NCBI GenBank assembly: GCA_963836695.1 | Contig: CAWIKX010000014.1 | Span: 124,001 to 188,000, forward strand | DNA: 64,000 nucleotides | Direction of reading: 5' to 3' | Source: Roseiarcus sp963836695 | Lineage (GTDB): Bacteria; Pseudomonadota; Alphaproteobacteria; Rhizobiales; Beijerinckiaceae | Notes under the pieces: model-generated | Database searches by the model: none | Told to the model about the DNA's origin: nothing | What the model saw: only the letters and a program-made list of their open reading frames with translations | Shown here: one piece after another, positions 18,852 through 27,008 of the stretch | Layout: every line of letters starts with the position of its first letter | Position numbering within the stretch: position 1 is the first letter of the stretch | Position numbers and translations under genes: made by a program

Positions 18852-19011
18852 AGTGAGGTTGGCGCCTAATGGCGCGCCTTCACATGCCAGATCGTCGACA
18901 GATCTTGGCCCAACGGAGCGCGCCGGGTAGCCTCGCCGCTCGCCGGACAATTGGCGCTCTAAAACGCGCCGTTGGCCCATTGCTCGGATCGGCGCGATGG
19001 CAGTCGCAAGC

Positions 19012-19203
19012 CTACCGCGGCGTCCCTGCAATTCTGCCTCGGAGTCGCTGCCGCTGATCGAAGTCGAGCCGACGGAAGGCTTGGTAGACTAGCTCGACTG
19101 CGTCCGCGTATTGCTCGGTCACGATAACCGGACGCTGTTCGCGGCGAATGCGGAATGAAGTGAATGGAAGAGACGGGAAGGAAATGTCGTTCAAAAATCT
19201 CAT
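19012..19203 (-). CDS. unknown 63-residue protein
   Basis: Starts MRFLNDISFPSLPFTSFRIR and contains a plausible helix pair (ADAVELVYQAFRRLDFDQRQ). No family recognised. The segment 18.85-19.36 kb otherwise holds nothing I can call. Confidence 0.3.
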   Translation of the reverse strand: MRFLNDISFPSLPFTSFRIRREQRPVIVTEQYADAVELVYQAFRRLDFDQRQRLRGRIAGTPR

Positions 19204-19362
19204 GGATGACTGCGCGCCCAATAACCGGCATTGTCAAGTGCGATTGGCCTAATCGACAGCCTGCCTTTTGCCGGCGGTTGCAGCTTGCAAGGCCAATCGA
19301 ACTATGGCGTTATCGGCCACTCTGACATGGGGCTCGCGATCCACGGGATGCTAGAGCTCCCC

Positions 19363-20361
19363 TCAGGCAGCCACGCGCAAAAGCTGCTTGCCTTCGTTGC
19401 GGCCTTCGAAGAGTCGCCGCAGCGTCGCCGGCGCGTTCTCGAGCCCTTGCTGCACGTCGACTTTGTTCTTGATCTTTCCCGATTGCACCCAGCCGGCGAG
19501 CGCGCCGATCGCTTCACTCGCGCGCGGCATATAATCGAGGATGATGAAGCCCTCCATCCGTCCGCGCTGGACGACCAGGTTGAGGTAGTTCTTCGGTCCC
19601 GGCGGTGGTTCGGTCGCGTTGTAGTTTGCGATCCCGCCGCAAAGCACCACGCGGCCCCGCATCGCGAGCCTCGCCAGCGCCGCATCGAGAATGTCGCCGC
19701 CGACGTTGTCAAAGAAAATGTCGATGCCCTTGGGACAGACTTCCTTGAGCCGCGCCGGAACGTTCTCCGCCTTGTAGTCGATCGCCGCGTCGAAGCCCGC
19801 CTCATTTGTCAGCCAGCGGCATTTCTCGGCCCCGCCGGCGATCCCTATGGCGCGGCAGCCTTTGACCTTGGCGATCTGCCCGACGACCGAGCCCGTCGCA
19901 CCGGCGGCGCCCGAGACGACAATTGTTTCTCCTGAGACCGGCCGGCCCACCTCAAGCAAGCCGAAATAGGCGGTGATTCCCGTCAGGCCGAGCACGCTCA
20001 TCGCCAATTCCAGCGGTGCTCCCAGCGGCAGCTTGTTGAGCTGACCCTTCGGGTTCAGCACCACATAATCCTGCCAGCCGACAAGGCCGGACACGATGTC
20101 GCCGACCGCGAAGTCGGGATTGTTAGACGCCTCGATCCGACCCGCGCCGATCGAGCGGACAACCTCGCCGATCTTGACCGCCGGCAGATATGTGTCGAAG
20201 GCGATCCAGCCGCGCTGCGTCGGGTCGCAGGAGAGCATGAGGTTGCGCACCAGCACCTCGCCCGCGCCGGGCGCCGACGTCTCGGTCTCGACGAAATTGA
20301 AGTCGCTGTCCTTAATCGCTCCGTCTGGACGGCGCGCGAGCAACCACTGGCGGTTCTTCAT
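19363..20361 (-). CDS. curA: NADP-dependent oxidoreductase, CurA/YfmJ-like (MDR family)
   Basis: 332 residues, MKNRQWLLARRPDGAIKDSD onward. Medium-chain reductase of the zinc-free leukotriene B4 dehydrogenase/CurA branch, which reduces double bonds of alpha,beta-unsaturated ketones with NADPH. Seen: LMLSCDPTQRGWI near 42, the glycine-rich nucleotide loop VSGAAGATGSVVGQIAKVKG near 150 and FFDNVGGDILDAALARL. Full family length. A diverged relic of the same 5' region lies at 22870-22971. The symbol is by family similarity; the substrate is unverified. Confidence 0.85.
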   Translation of the reverse strand: MKNRQWLLARRPDGAIKDSDFNFVETETSAPGAGEVLVRNLMLSCDPTQRGWIAFDTYLPAVKIGEVVRSIGAGRIEASNNPDFAVGDIVSGLVGWQDYVVLNPKGQLNKLPLGAPLELAMSVLGLTGITAYFGLLEVGRPVSGETIVVSGAAGATGSVVGQIAKVKGCRAIGIAGGAEKCRWLTNEAGFDAAIDYKAENVPARLKEVCPKGIDIFFDNVGGDILDAALARLAMRGRVVLCGGIANYNATEPPPGPKNYLNLVVQRGRMEGFIILDYMPRASEAIGALAGWVQSGKIKNKVDVQQGLENAPATLRRLFEGRNEGKQLLRVAA

Positions 20362-20678
20362 GGCTTATCCTCCCATGACAAATGGAGGGACGTTCATATC
20401 ACATGATGTGTCCGGGCCCGGGCTCTTTCCTCGCGCCGCACCCCAAGATGACGGGATTTGACCTTGTTATAGACCTACATAACCAGGGGTGTCGTGAATA
20501 AAAATCGACGTGAAGCGGCCATTCCTAATCGCACTGTGTAGTCGCGCTTCCGACGAAGCGCACATTGCCACTCGCTTAAAATCGGCGGGATTTCAGACGT
20601 TTCTGCCGGTCCGTGTAGACGGCGCTAATCCTACGAGTTGCTTGAATTGATCCTAGAGACGCCGAGGTAATTAAATTT
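20362..20678. other. intergenic region, AT-richer, no gene seen
   Basis: About 317 bases between the curA promoter and the end of the metalloprotease gene. Base composition drops from the surrounding GC-rich norm here and stays low to about 22.7 kb, suggesting that the boundary of a transferred segment lies in this stretch. No inverted terminal repeats or transposase were seen. Confidence 0.45.
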
Positions 20679-22580
20679 TTATTGCCTTGAGATGACAACC
20701 ATGGCTTGATTTTGGTTTAGGGAATTTGGGCGTTGTACTACTCTTATGGAAACTCCCTCGCGATTAAATGATGTGACTGGATCGCGCGTCATTTGCTCGC
20801 GCAGCAAATATGAGACATATAGCCCCGCGGAGTTAGGTTTTATTTCATGGAGTAGCACTTGGTCAGCTGGAATACCAGCGTCCCAGCCATCAGGTTTACG
20901 AAATTCCACAGTCAAATAATGGTTAGGATCTTGGGAATCGAATGGCACTCGCACAAGGAGAATCCCTGTGGTTTCTATATGATTAAGGGCTGCAAGCGTT
21001 ACTTCTACCTTGTTAGCGCCCTTCTCGATGGTCAGAACTCGGTCCGGTGGTATCCAGCCCATGCGGTCGACATGGAACGCGTTGAGGCCCGGGCCTCCGG
21101 AGCCGAATTTTGAACCGGGGCGGTAATAGACATTAGCATAACTCATCAAATCCCATGGATCATCGTACTCTCCAATCCCCGACCAAGCCACGTTCTGATA
21201 ATTTGGATCGTCAGAGTATGAGTGATCTAGGCCTATGCCATGTCCCAATTCATGAGACAGCCCGCTTACGTTAGCGAGTTCGCCGGCGAGAACACCATCG
21301 GGGCTACCATACCCATCAACTGCCGGCGAAGTAATTACCAGGACTACGCTCCCCTCTGACACATTGAAAGGGGCCAGTTTATCCTCCCGTGCCGCTTCGA
21401 CGCAATCTGTGACGAGCTCTGGTCGTTTCGGGTTGGGGCCGCCAGCTTTCGCTTTAGCCTCGTCTATAGAGAGTATTTCTCTATACCACCCGTGTACTTC
21501 GGCATTGGATAAGTCCAACGCTCCGTACGAAACACTACTCCAATAATCTGCCAGTGAACCTTTTCTTCCGGCAAGGAATATTTCGCGGAAATAATCAACT
21601 TCTTTTGTTGGTGAGGGACTATCACTAAAAGTACACAGAAGCACCGTTATCGGAACTCGTAGACAGTTCCCACTGGATTGTATACCCGGAAGCGACTTCC
21701 CACACTGACCACTGTTCGGGCTTGGGATCTCTTTAAGACCCGCCTTGCAGGCCCCAAACGCAAATTCGCTCGTACAACAGGCGCGCTGGCTATCACCGCC
21801 GCAAGGCGTTATCGCCATGCAGACCCCGCTCGACTGAACCCCCGGCAAAGACTTTCCGCATTGACCACTGTTGAGTTGAGGGGCCTCAGCAAAACCCGCC
21901 TTGCAGGCCCCAAACGTCGCTTCTCCCAAACAGCAGGCGCGCTCTCCGTCACCCCCACAAGGCGCTATCGCCATGCAGACCCCACTCGACTGAACCCCAG
22001 GCAAAGACTTTCCGCATTGACCACTGTTGGGTTGAGGCGCCTCAGCAAAACCCGCCTTGCAGGCCCCAAATGTTGCTTCTCCCCAACAGCAGGCGCGCTC
22101 TCCATCACCCCCACAAGGCGCTATCGCCATGCAAACCCCACTCGACTGAACCCCAGGCAAAGATTTTCCGCATTGACCACTGTTGGGTTGAGGCGCCTCA
22201 GCAAAACCCGCCTTGCAGGCCCCAAACGTTGCTTCCCCCCAACAGCAGGCGCGCTCTCCATCACCCCCGCAAGGCGTTATCGCCATGCAGACCCCGCTCG
22301 ACTGAACCCCAAGTGGATTGAAACCACCGCATAGACCTGAGTTGGCGTTAGGGATCTCAGCAAGTCCGGCACGGCAAGCGCCGAAATTTGCCTCCCCCAG
22401 GCAGCATGCGCGTGCGCCGTCGCCGCCGCACGGTTGCGCAAAGGCCGACCCAGGTTGAAGAATGACGAAGTGCAACGGAAGTAATATGAAGCAGACAACG
22501 ATTATCGCATATACGTTTCTGCGTTCCAATCTCGATATATAAGAAATAAAACTTTCAGATCGACACATATACTCTCCCAC
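20679..22580 (-). CDS. secreted HExxH metalloprotease with five six-cysteine repeats
   Basis: 633 residues from ATG 22580 (ATG 22568 is an alternative). A hydrophobic signal segment (NVYAIIVVCFILLPLHFVIL, cleavage near AFA-Q) is followed by five tandem repeats of 52-53 residues (50-310), each with six Cys in the spacing C-x7-CC-x8-C-x14/15-C-x12-C and consensus CGGDGERACCWGEATFGAC. Residues 311-633 form a peptidase: HELGHGIGLDH (443-453) supplies zinc ligands and catalytic Glu, followed by DLMSYANVYY as a Met-turn-like segment, resembling M6/gametolysin-type secreted proteases. Lower GC than its flanks suggests horizontal transfer. Role perhaps toxin, predation or nutrient protease; not determinable. 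Confidence 0.85.
   Translation of the reverse strand: MGEYMCRSESFISYISRLERRNVYAIIVVCFILLPLHFVILQPGSAFAQPCGGDGARACCLGEANFGACRAGLAEIPNANSGLCGGFNPLGVQSSGVCMAITPCGGDGERACCWGEATFGACKAGFAEAPQPNSGQCGKSLPGVQSSGVCMAIAPCGGDGERACCWGEATFGACKAGFAEAPQPNSGQCGKSLPGVQSSGVCMAIAPCGGDGERACCLGEATFGACKAGFAEAPQLNSGQCGKSLPGVQSSGVCMAITPCGGDSQRACCTSEFAFGACKAGLKEIPSPNSGQCGKSLPGIQSSGNCLRVPITVLLCTFSDSPSPTKEVDYFREIFLAGRKGSLADYWSSVSYGALDLSNAEVHGWYREILSIDEAKAKAGGPNPKRPELVTDCVEAAREDKLAPFNVSEGSVVLVITSPAVDGYGSPDGVLAGELANVSGLSHELGHGIGLDHSYSDDPNYQNVAWSGIGEYDDPWDLMSYANVYYRPGSKFGSGGPGLNAFHVDRMGWIPPDRVLTIEKGANKVEVTLAALNHIETTGILLVRVPFDSQDPNHYLTVEFRKPDGWDAGIPADQVLLHEIKPNSAGLYVSYLLREQMTRDPVTSFNREGVSIRVVQRPNSLNQNQAMVVISRQ
21651..22433 (-). 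repeat. five tandem 156-bp coding repeats
   Basis: In-frame direct repeats of about 156 bp (the first is 159 bp) encoding the six-cysteine modules of the metalloprotease. Repeats 2, 3 and 4 are nearly identical in DNA as well as protein, the outer copies are diverged, indicating recent internal amplification. Copy number may be mis-assembled. Confidence 0.9.
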
Positions 22581-22869
22581 AATATTATCGATGTATTTTC
22601 TAAATACAATACGGTATGAGTCAGTTACTTAGCTAGAATATTTTCGTATAAATTTTTCAGAGCTGCTGAAGAAATTGCTTTCAAATTTTCTGACTTCTGC
22701 GTTCCAGACCGCCTAAAGCCTTGAAACAGGCCACGCCGCTTGATAGTTTGTCAGGTATCTAGGGCACGATGTCGCTGGAACGGCAATAAGTAGAATTACC
22801 TACTACTTCGCGACCTGCGGCCTGCCGAACGACGGCTCTCGATCGCCTCAGCCTAGCCGTCAGCCGAAC

Positions 22870-22971
22870 CCTCGCCCGCGCCGGGCGTCGACGCCTTAGT
22901 CTCGACGAAATTGAAATCGCTGTCCTTAATAGTTCCGTCTGGACGGCGCGCGAGCAGTCATTGGCGGTTTA
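22870..22971 (-). pseudogene. relic of a second curA 5' end
   Basis: On the minus strand this reads NRQ-stop-LLARRPDGTIKDSDF, then NFVETKASTPGAGE, against NRQWLLARRPDGAIKDSD and on in the intact gene; about 100 bases match 20256-20357 with around a dozen differences. The Trp codon TGG has become TGA and similarity ends abruptly after GAGE. A degraded duplicate, so curA 5' DNA now flanks both sides of the metalloprotease. Confidence 0.8.
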
Positions 22972-22984
22972 GCACGGCGCGACC

Positions 22985-23001
22985 GGAGGTGACTCACCTC
23001 C
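22985..23001. promoter_or_regulatory. perfect 17-bp palindrome
   Basis: GGAGGTGA-C-TCACCTCC, an odd-centred perfect dyad just upstream of where the curA relic would start. It has the form of a repressor operator, perhaps left from the regulation of the lost gene copy. No such dyad is seen before the intact curA. Confidence 0.4.
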
Positions 23002-23326
23002 TCGCATCCCGGGTCCCGCGACAGGCGGAAGGCGATAGACTTTATGGCAGGCGCCAATCACGTCACGCTTTGGCGCGGAGCCGGCGCCCATGCTTGCGGA
23101 CGAGAACGGCAGTCAGGCCGGCAGCCGCCAACTCGAAATTTTCGGCGCATTTGATTGTGATGGGCAGAAATCTGTGCTATGATTTCGTTTCAATCGAAAT
23201 GAGTAGTCCGTGCAACACCGGAGCAGTGAGAAGAGCGATGGGGCGATCGGCGCAGGAACCGAGGCGGCGGCGGATTTCCTTGATTTGAATCGGCCGTAAC
23301 CCATTGAAAAGTCCCGATTCCAAAAA

Positions 23327-23410
23327 ATAAACGCTAGTAAACGCTAGCAATTTTACTAGCGTTTATGCTCGTTTAGCTAACGTTTATGCTCGTTTATGTA
23401 CGTTTATGTG
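23327..23410. repeat. 15-bp inverted repeat plus CGTTTATG direct repeats
   Basis: ATAAACGCTAGTAAA (23327-23341) is mirrored by TTTACTAGCGTTTAT (23352-23366). The right arm continues into three further direct copies of the CGTTTA(TG) unit up to about 23408, and the loop carries another CGCTAG. AT-rich island just downstream of the acyltransferase gene. Could be a protein-binding array, a transposon-end remnant or a terminator. Confidence 0.6.
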
Positions 23411-23455
23411 GACGGGCCGAAGCCTCCTGAGCGAACGTGACGCGCGCCAGAACCG

Positions 23456-24323
23456 CTAGACCCACTTCCGGTGAGCCCACATCCATTGTTCGGGCGCCTG
23501 CCGGATGAAGGCCTCGAACTGGGCGTGGAGCGCGGCCGTCCCCGCGACCGCGTCGGCGGCGTGATCGTCGGTATGCGGCACCTCCACCCGCGCGCCTCGG
23601 ATCACGAAGCGCACCTTCGGCTCGCGGAAGGCGGCGCCGGCATAAAGCGGGAGCCCGGACTTGCGGGCGAGAAGGGCGGGGAAGACGGTCGCGAGCGCCG
23701 GGACGCCAAAGAAGGGCACAGCCCCGCCGTTGTCATCGCGCAGGTCGGCGAGAAACGCGGGATAGCCTCCGCTTTTCGCCGCCTTCATGAGCGAGCGCGC
23801 GGTCACCGGAGTCTTCGGCAGAAGACCTCCGCCATAGAGGAAAGCGCGGAGCTTCCGGGTCTCCTCGTCGACCAAAGGATTGCTAAGCCGCTGATAGACG
23901 CCAGTGAATGGCGCCCCCATAAGCTTGCTGGCGTAGGCGACGAGCTCCCAATTGCCGAGATGCAGTCCGCAAACGACGCATGGGCCGCCGCGGATGATCT
24001 CCTCAAGCTGTTCCATGGGTTCGAAGCGGATGCGCCTCTCGGCGATGATCTCCTTGAGGTGAAAGGATTCGCCGAAGGTGCGCCCGAGGTTTTCCCACAT
24101 GGCCCCGGCGATGCGCTTGCGCTCGGCGTCCGAAAGCTCGCGGATAAGCCAGCTCGATGTTGCGGAGCGCCCGCTCCTGCCGGTGGAGACGAGGCGCGAT
24201 AAGCCGCCAAGCCAGTCCCGAGCTCCACGATACAGCCTCGAGCGGCAGGGCTGTCGCGGCCGCCTGGACGGCCCGGAAACCGAGATATTCCAGCTGGTGA
24301 CGCAGAGGTTGGGAGAGGATCAT
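23456..24323 (-). CDS. LpxL/HtrB-type lipid A acyltransferase, one frameshift
   Basis: Begins at ATG 24323 with MILSQPLRHQLEYLGFRAVQ and continues to ALRNIELAYP; near 24141 the frame changes to ELSDAERKRIAGAMWENLGR and runs to the end ...MWAHRKWV. One extra base restores a family-typical protein of about 288 residues. The acyltransferase motif HLGNWE (H-x4-E) lies in VVCGLHLGNWELVAYASKLM, followed by FTGVYQRLSNPLVDE and the conserved FFGVPALA. Adds a secondary acyl chain to lipid A at the inner membrane. Frame break is most likely a sequencing indel. Confidence 0.8.
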
Positions 24324-24488
24324 CTTTCGGTTGGATATCGGGCGCCCGACCGCGGCGGCTGATTGCGACGACCCCGACGCCTCTGTCAAGCTGGTCTCCC
24401 GCGAGTTGAGTTCCGGGAAGGTTGAGGTTACTCCGTCGGCCGGGGTTATAATGCAGTGGGTCGATCGGGATCGCGATTGAGGCAAGAC

Positions 24489-25283
24489 ATGACGGGTATG
24501 GCCGAGGCCAGCGAGAAGGTTGGCGCTTCCCTAAACGGCGCGGCAGACGATGAGTTCCGTGGGGTTCTCGAATCCGCGGTCAACTCGATCCTTGCCGCCG
24601 AGACATTCCGTAAGCCCTACCCGCTGATTCGCTTTCGCGACTTCTTCCCGAGCGACTTCTACGCCCGGCTGTTGCAGCGCTTTCCCGACGTCGACCGCTT
24701 TGCCGGCCTGAATGGGGACGGAACGCGGCGCGAATACGCACTTTACGACGAGCAAAGCGACCCGGGCTCCGCGGACGGCCGCAAACTCTGGAGCATCGTG
24801 CGGCGGGTGCTGTCGTCGGAGGAAGTCGCCTCCGCGCTCCGCGAGAAACTGGACGAAGGGTTCCGCATCCGCTCGAAGAAAAGCGGCGAAGGCTGGCCCG
24901 TTCCGATGCACCCGCGCCCGGTGCTTTATACCGACCTTAACGGCTACGCGATCAAGCCGCATCCCGACACCCGCCGGAAGGTCTTGACCATGCAGATCTA
25001 CCTGCCTCAGGACGAGACCCAGCGCGAGCTCGGCACCGCCATTTACAAGATTTCGCCGATGGGCCTCTTCGCCTGGAAGTCCTATGGGCTCGTCAGGGAC
25101 AAGACCGTGCCTTTCCTGCCGAACTCAGGCTACGCGTTCGTCGTTATCCATCCGGCCTATTCGCTGTTGAAATCGAGCTGGCACGGGCGGGAGGCGATCA
25201 CGGTCCCCGTCGAAAAGCCGCGCCTCTCGATCCTCAACACCTATTATCGCGAGGCCACGCCGCAGCATGCGGCGAGCATGTGA
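24489..25283 (+). CDS. 2-oxoglutarate/Fe(II)-dependent oxygenase-like protein
   Basis: 264 residues from ATG 24489 (ATG 24498 also possible). Core double-stranded beta-helix features: the Fe ligands His and Asp in IKPHPDTRRKVLTMQIYLP, a distal His in FVVIHPAYSLLKSSWHG and a basic residue in REAITVPVEKPRLSIL that could hold 2-oxoglutarate. N-terminal YPLIRFRDFFPSDFYARLLQ is typical of small prolyl-hydroxylase-like proteins. Divergent from the acyltransferase. Substrate unknown. Confidence 0.7.
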   Translation: MTGMAEASEKVGASLNGAADDEFRGVLESAVNSILAAETFRKPYPLIRFRDFFPSDFYARLLQRFPDVDRFAGLNGDGTRREYALYDEQSDPGSADGRKLWSIVRRVLSSEEVASALREKLDEGFRIRSKKSGEGWPVPMHPRPVLYTDLNGYAIKPHPDTRRKVLTMQIYLPQDETQRELGTAIYKISPMGLFAWKSYGLVRDKTVPFLPNSGYAFVVIHPAYSLLKSSWHGREAITVPVEKPRLSILNTYYREATPQHAASM

Positions 25284-25314
25284 TTAGGGAACGCGATGAT
25301 TTTGGCAGGCCTCG

Positions 25315-25731
25315 TCAGCCCATCGCGAAGTCCCAAAGCGAGCGCCAGACGCAGCGCTTCGCGGGATTCTTGAACGCCGCCGCATCAAAGTAGGCCAAAT
25401 GCCCGGTCGTGCCGTCGTCCGGCCAGCGGAAACCAACCTCCACTTGGCCCGCCCGCTCGATGACGAATTGCTGGACCGGTCCTGGGTCGTCAGCAGCGGC
25501 TATGGCCGGGCCAAGCCGGCCTATCGCCCCATCCTGGTAGAGCCAGAGGCGGCCGTCGCCCGAGGTCACTTTCACCAGGCGGGCGGATTCGTCATAGGCC
25601 ACAACCAGGGGGCCGAGCTTGCCTTCACCCCTATAATCGCATTGACGCGTCACCGGCCCGGCCGCATTGGCCGTTGCCCCGGAGACGATCAGCGCGCCGA
25701 ATACGACCAGAGCGAGAGGGACACGGGACAT
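25315..25731 (-). CDS. exported unknown protein
   Basis: 138 residues with a signal peptide (MSRVPLALVVFGALIVSGAT, cleavage near ANA-A) and two Cys (QCDYRG and RCVWRSLWDF) that could pair. Mostly beta-strand prediction. No family recognised beyond general resemblance to small periplasmic proteins. Convergent with the oxygenase gene. Confidence 0.7.
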   Translation of the reverse strand: MSRVPLALVVFGALIVSGATANAAGPVTRQCDYRGEGKLGPLVVAYDESARLVKVTSGDGRLWLYQDGAIGRLGPAIAAADDPGPVQQFVIERAGQVEVGFRWPDDGTTGHLAYFDAAAFKNPAKRCVWRSLWDFAMG

Positions 25732-25925
25732 ATCGTTTGGAGTCCGATCGGAGGCCTGAATGCGAAACGACGATCTATACTATCAGACGAGCGGACTGCA
25801 AAAGCCCCAAGTTTCGCGCCCTTGTCTTCCATCAAAGAGGCCCAAAGGGTGCCGGTTGCAATGCCACTTTAACCTGCTATCAAGCCGCGCGCCCTGAGCC
25901 GGCGCCGCTTCTTAAGGATCCGTTC

Positions 25926-26477
25926 ATGTTTGCTTGCAGCCGACGCTTCGCGCTCGCGCTTCCCCTCCTTGCCACTACGACCGCCTGGGCTGCCGAGGAC
26001 GCCGACAACACAGCGATCCTCACGACGAAGCACGGCAAGGTCACGATCGAGCTTCATCCGGACTGGGCTCCGAAGACGGTGGCCCAGTTCAAAGCGCTGG
26101 TGAAGGACAAGTTCTATGACGGCCTGAAATTTCATCGCGTGATACCGGGCTTCATGGCCCAGACCGGCGATCCGACTGGAACTGGCGGGGGCGGCTCGAA
26201 GCTGCCGAACGTTCCGGCCGAGTTTAATCAAACTCATTTCAAGCGCGGCATCTTAGGGATGGCGCGCACCGACGATCCGAACTCCGCAAACTCGCAGTTC
26301 TTCATCATGTTCGGCGATGGCGGGTTTCTCGATGGCAAGTATACGGCCTTCGGCGAGGTCACATCGGGGATGGACGCAGTCGACAAGCTCAAGGCGGGAA
26401 CCGAGGGCAACAACGGCTCGGTCGACAATCCCGACAAGATTGTAACCTTGCGCATGGCCTCTGGCGCGAAGCAATAA
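25926..26477 (+). CDS. exported cyclophilin-type peptidyl-prolyl isomerase
   Basis: 183 residues from ATG 25926, giving a signal peptide (MFACSRRFALALPLLATTTA-WAAED). Cyclophilin fold with FHRVIPGFMAQTGDPTGTGG (catalytic Arg), GILGMARTDDPNSANSQFFI and DGKYTAFGEVTSGMDAVDKL. Speeds proline isomerisation during folding in the periplasm. Followed 13 bases later by the cytoplasmic cyclophilin gene, an arrangement common in rhizobia. Confidence 0.92.
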   Translation: MFACSRRFALALPLLATTTAWAAEDADNTAILTTKHGKVTIELHPDWAPKTVAQFKALVKDKFYDGLKFHRVIPGFMAQTGDPTGTGGGGSKLPNVPAEFNQTHFKRGILGMARTDDPNSANSQFFIMFGDGGFLDGKYTAFGEVTSGMDAVDKLKAGTEGNNGSVDNPDKIVTLRMASGAKQ

Positions 26478-26490
26478 AGGGAATAGCGAC

Positions 26491-26947
26491 ATGAGCAGCG
26501 CTGGCGATACATTGACCCTTGAGACGAGCAAGGGCCCTGTGGTGATCGAGATGAACCCGTCGCTCGCGCCGGGCCACGTCGCGCACATCAAACGCTTGGT
26601 GTCGGAAGGATTCTACGACGGCATCGTCTTTCACCGCGTGATCGAAGGGTTCATGGCGCAAACCGGTTGTCCGCGCGGAACGGGTACTGGCGGATCGCAA
26701 TATCCTGACCTCAAGGCGGAATTCAACGGCGAGCCGCACGTCCGCGGCACGGTCTCGATGGCGCGCGCCGCAAGCCCGGATTCGGCCAATTCGCAATTCT
26801 TCATCTGCTTCGGCTGACGCGTCCTTCCTCGACCGCAAATATACGGTCTGGGGCAAGGTGGTCTCCGGCATGGAGAACGTCGACAAGATCAAGCGCGGCG
26901 AGCCTGTCCGCGATCCCGACAAGATCATCAAGGCGACGCTTAGCTGA
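26491..26947 (+). CDS. ppiB: cytoplasmic cyclophilin, one frameshift
   Basis: ATG 26491 starts MSSAGDTLTLETSKGPVVIE. The open frame stops at 26817 right after NSQFFICFG, but the next frame continues GDASFLDRKYTVWGKVVSGM and ends KIIKATLS at 26947. An extra T at about 26815 (GGC-T-GAC) explains the stop; without it the protein is a normal cyclophilin of about 151 residues with FHRVIEGFMAQTGCPRGTGT and MARAASPDSANSQFF intact. Probably a sequencing error. Lies between the exported cyclophilin and queA. Confidence 0.88.
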
Positions 26948-27008
26948 GACCCTCGCGGAAGCGAAGCCGCGACAGTTTGACCGCGCCGTCAGGAGGCCTG
27001 TGACCGCG

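Larger units (their letters stand above)
22581..23455. other. intergenic region with curA relic, palindromes and repeats
   Basis: About 875 bases without an intact gene. It holds the metalloprotease promoter (AT-rich, about 22580-22700), the curA 5' relic, a 17-bp palindrome at 22985 and the inverted/direct repeat cluster at 23327-23410, each listed separately. Confidence 0.6.

Noticed and set aside
21678..22334. 218-codon plus-strand repetitive frame
   Set aside because: Shadow of the tandem Cys repeats on the other strand.
21651..22433. Regular repeats as a possible CRISPR array
   Set aside because: Period is 156 bp, in frame, encodes Cys modules; no short repeats with unique spacers.
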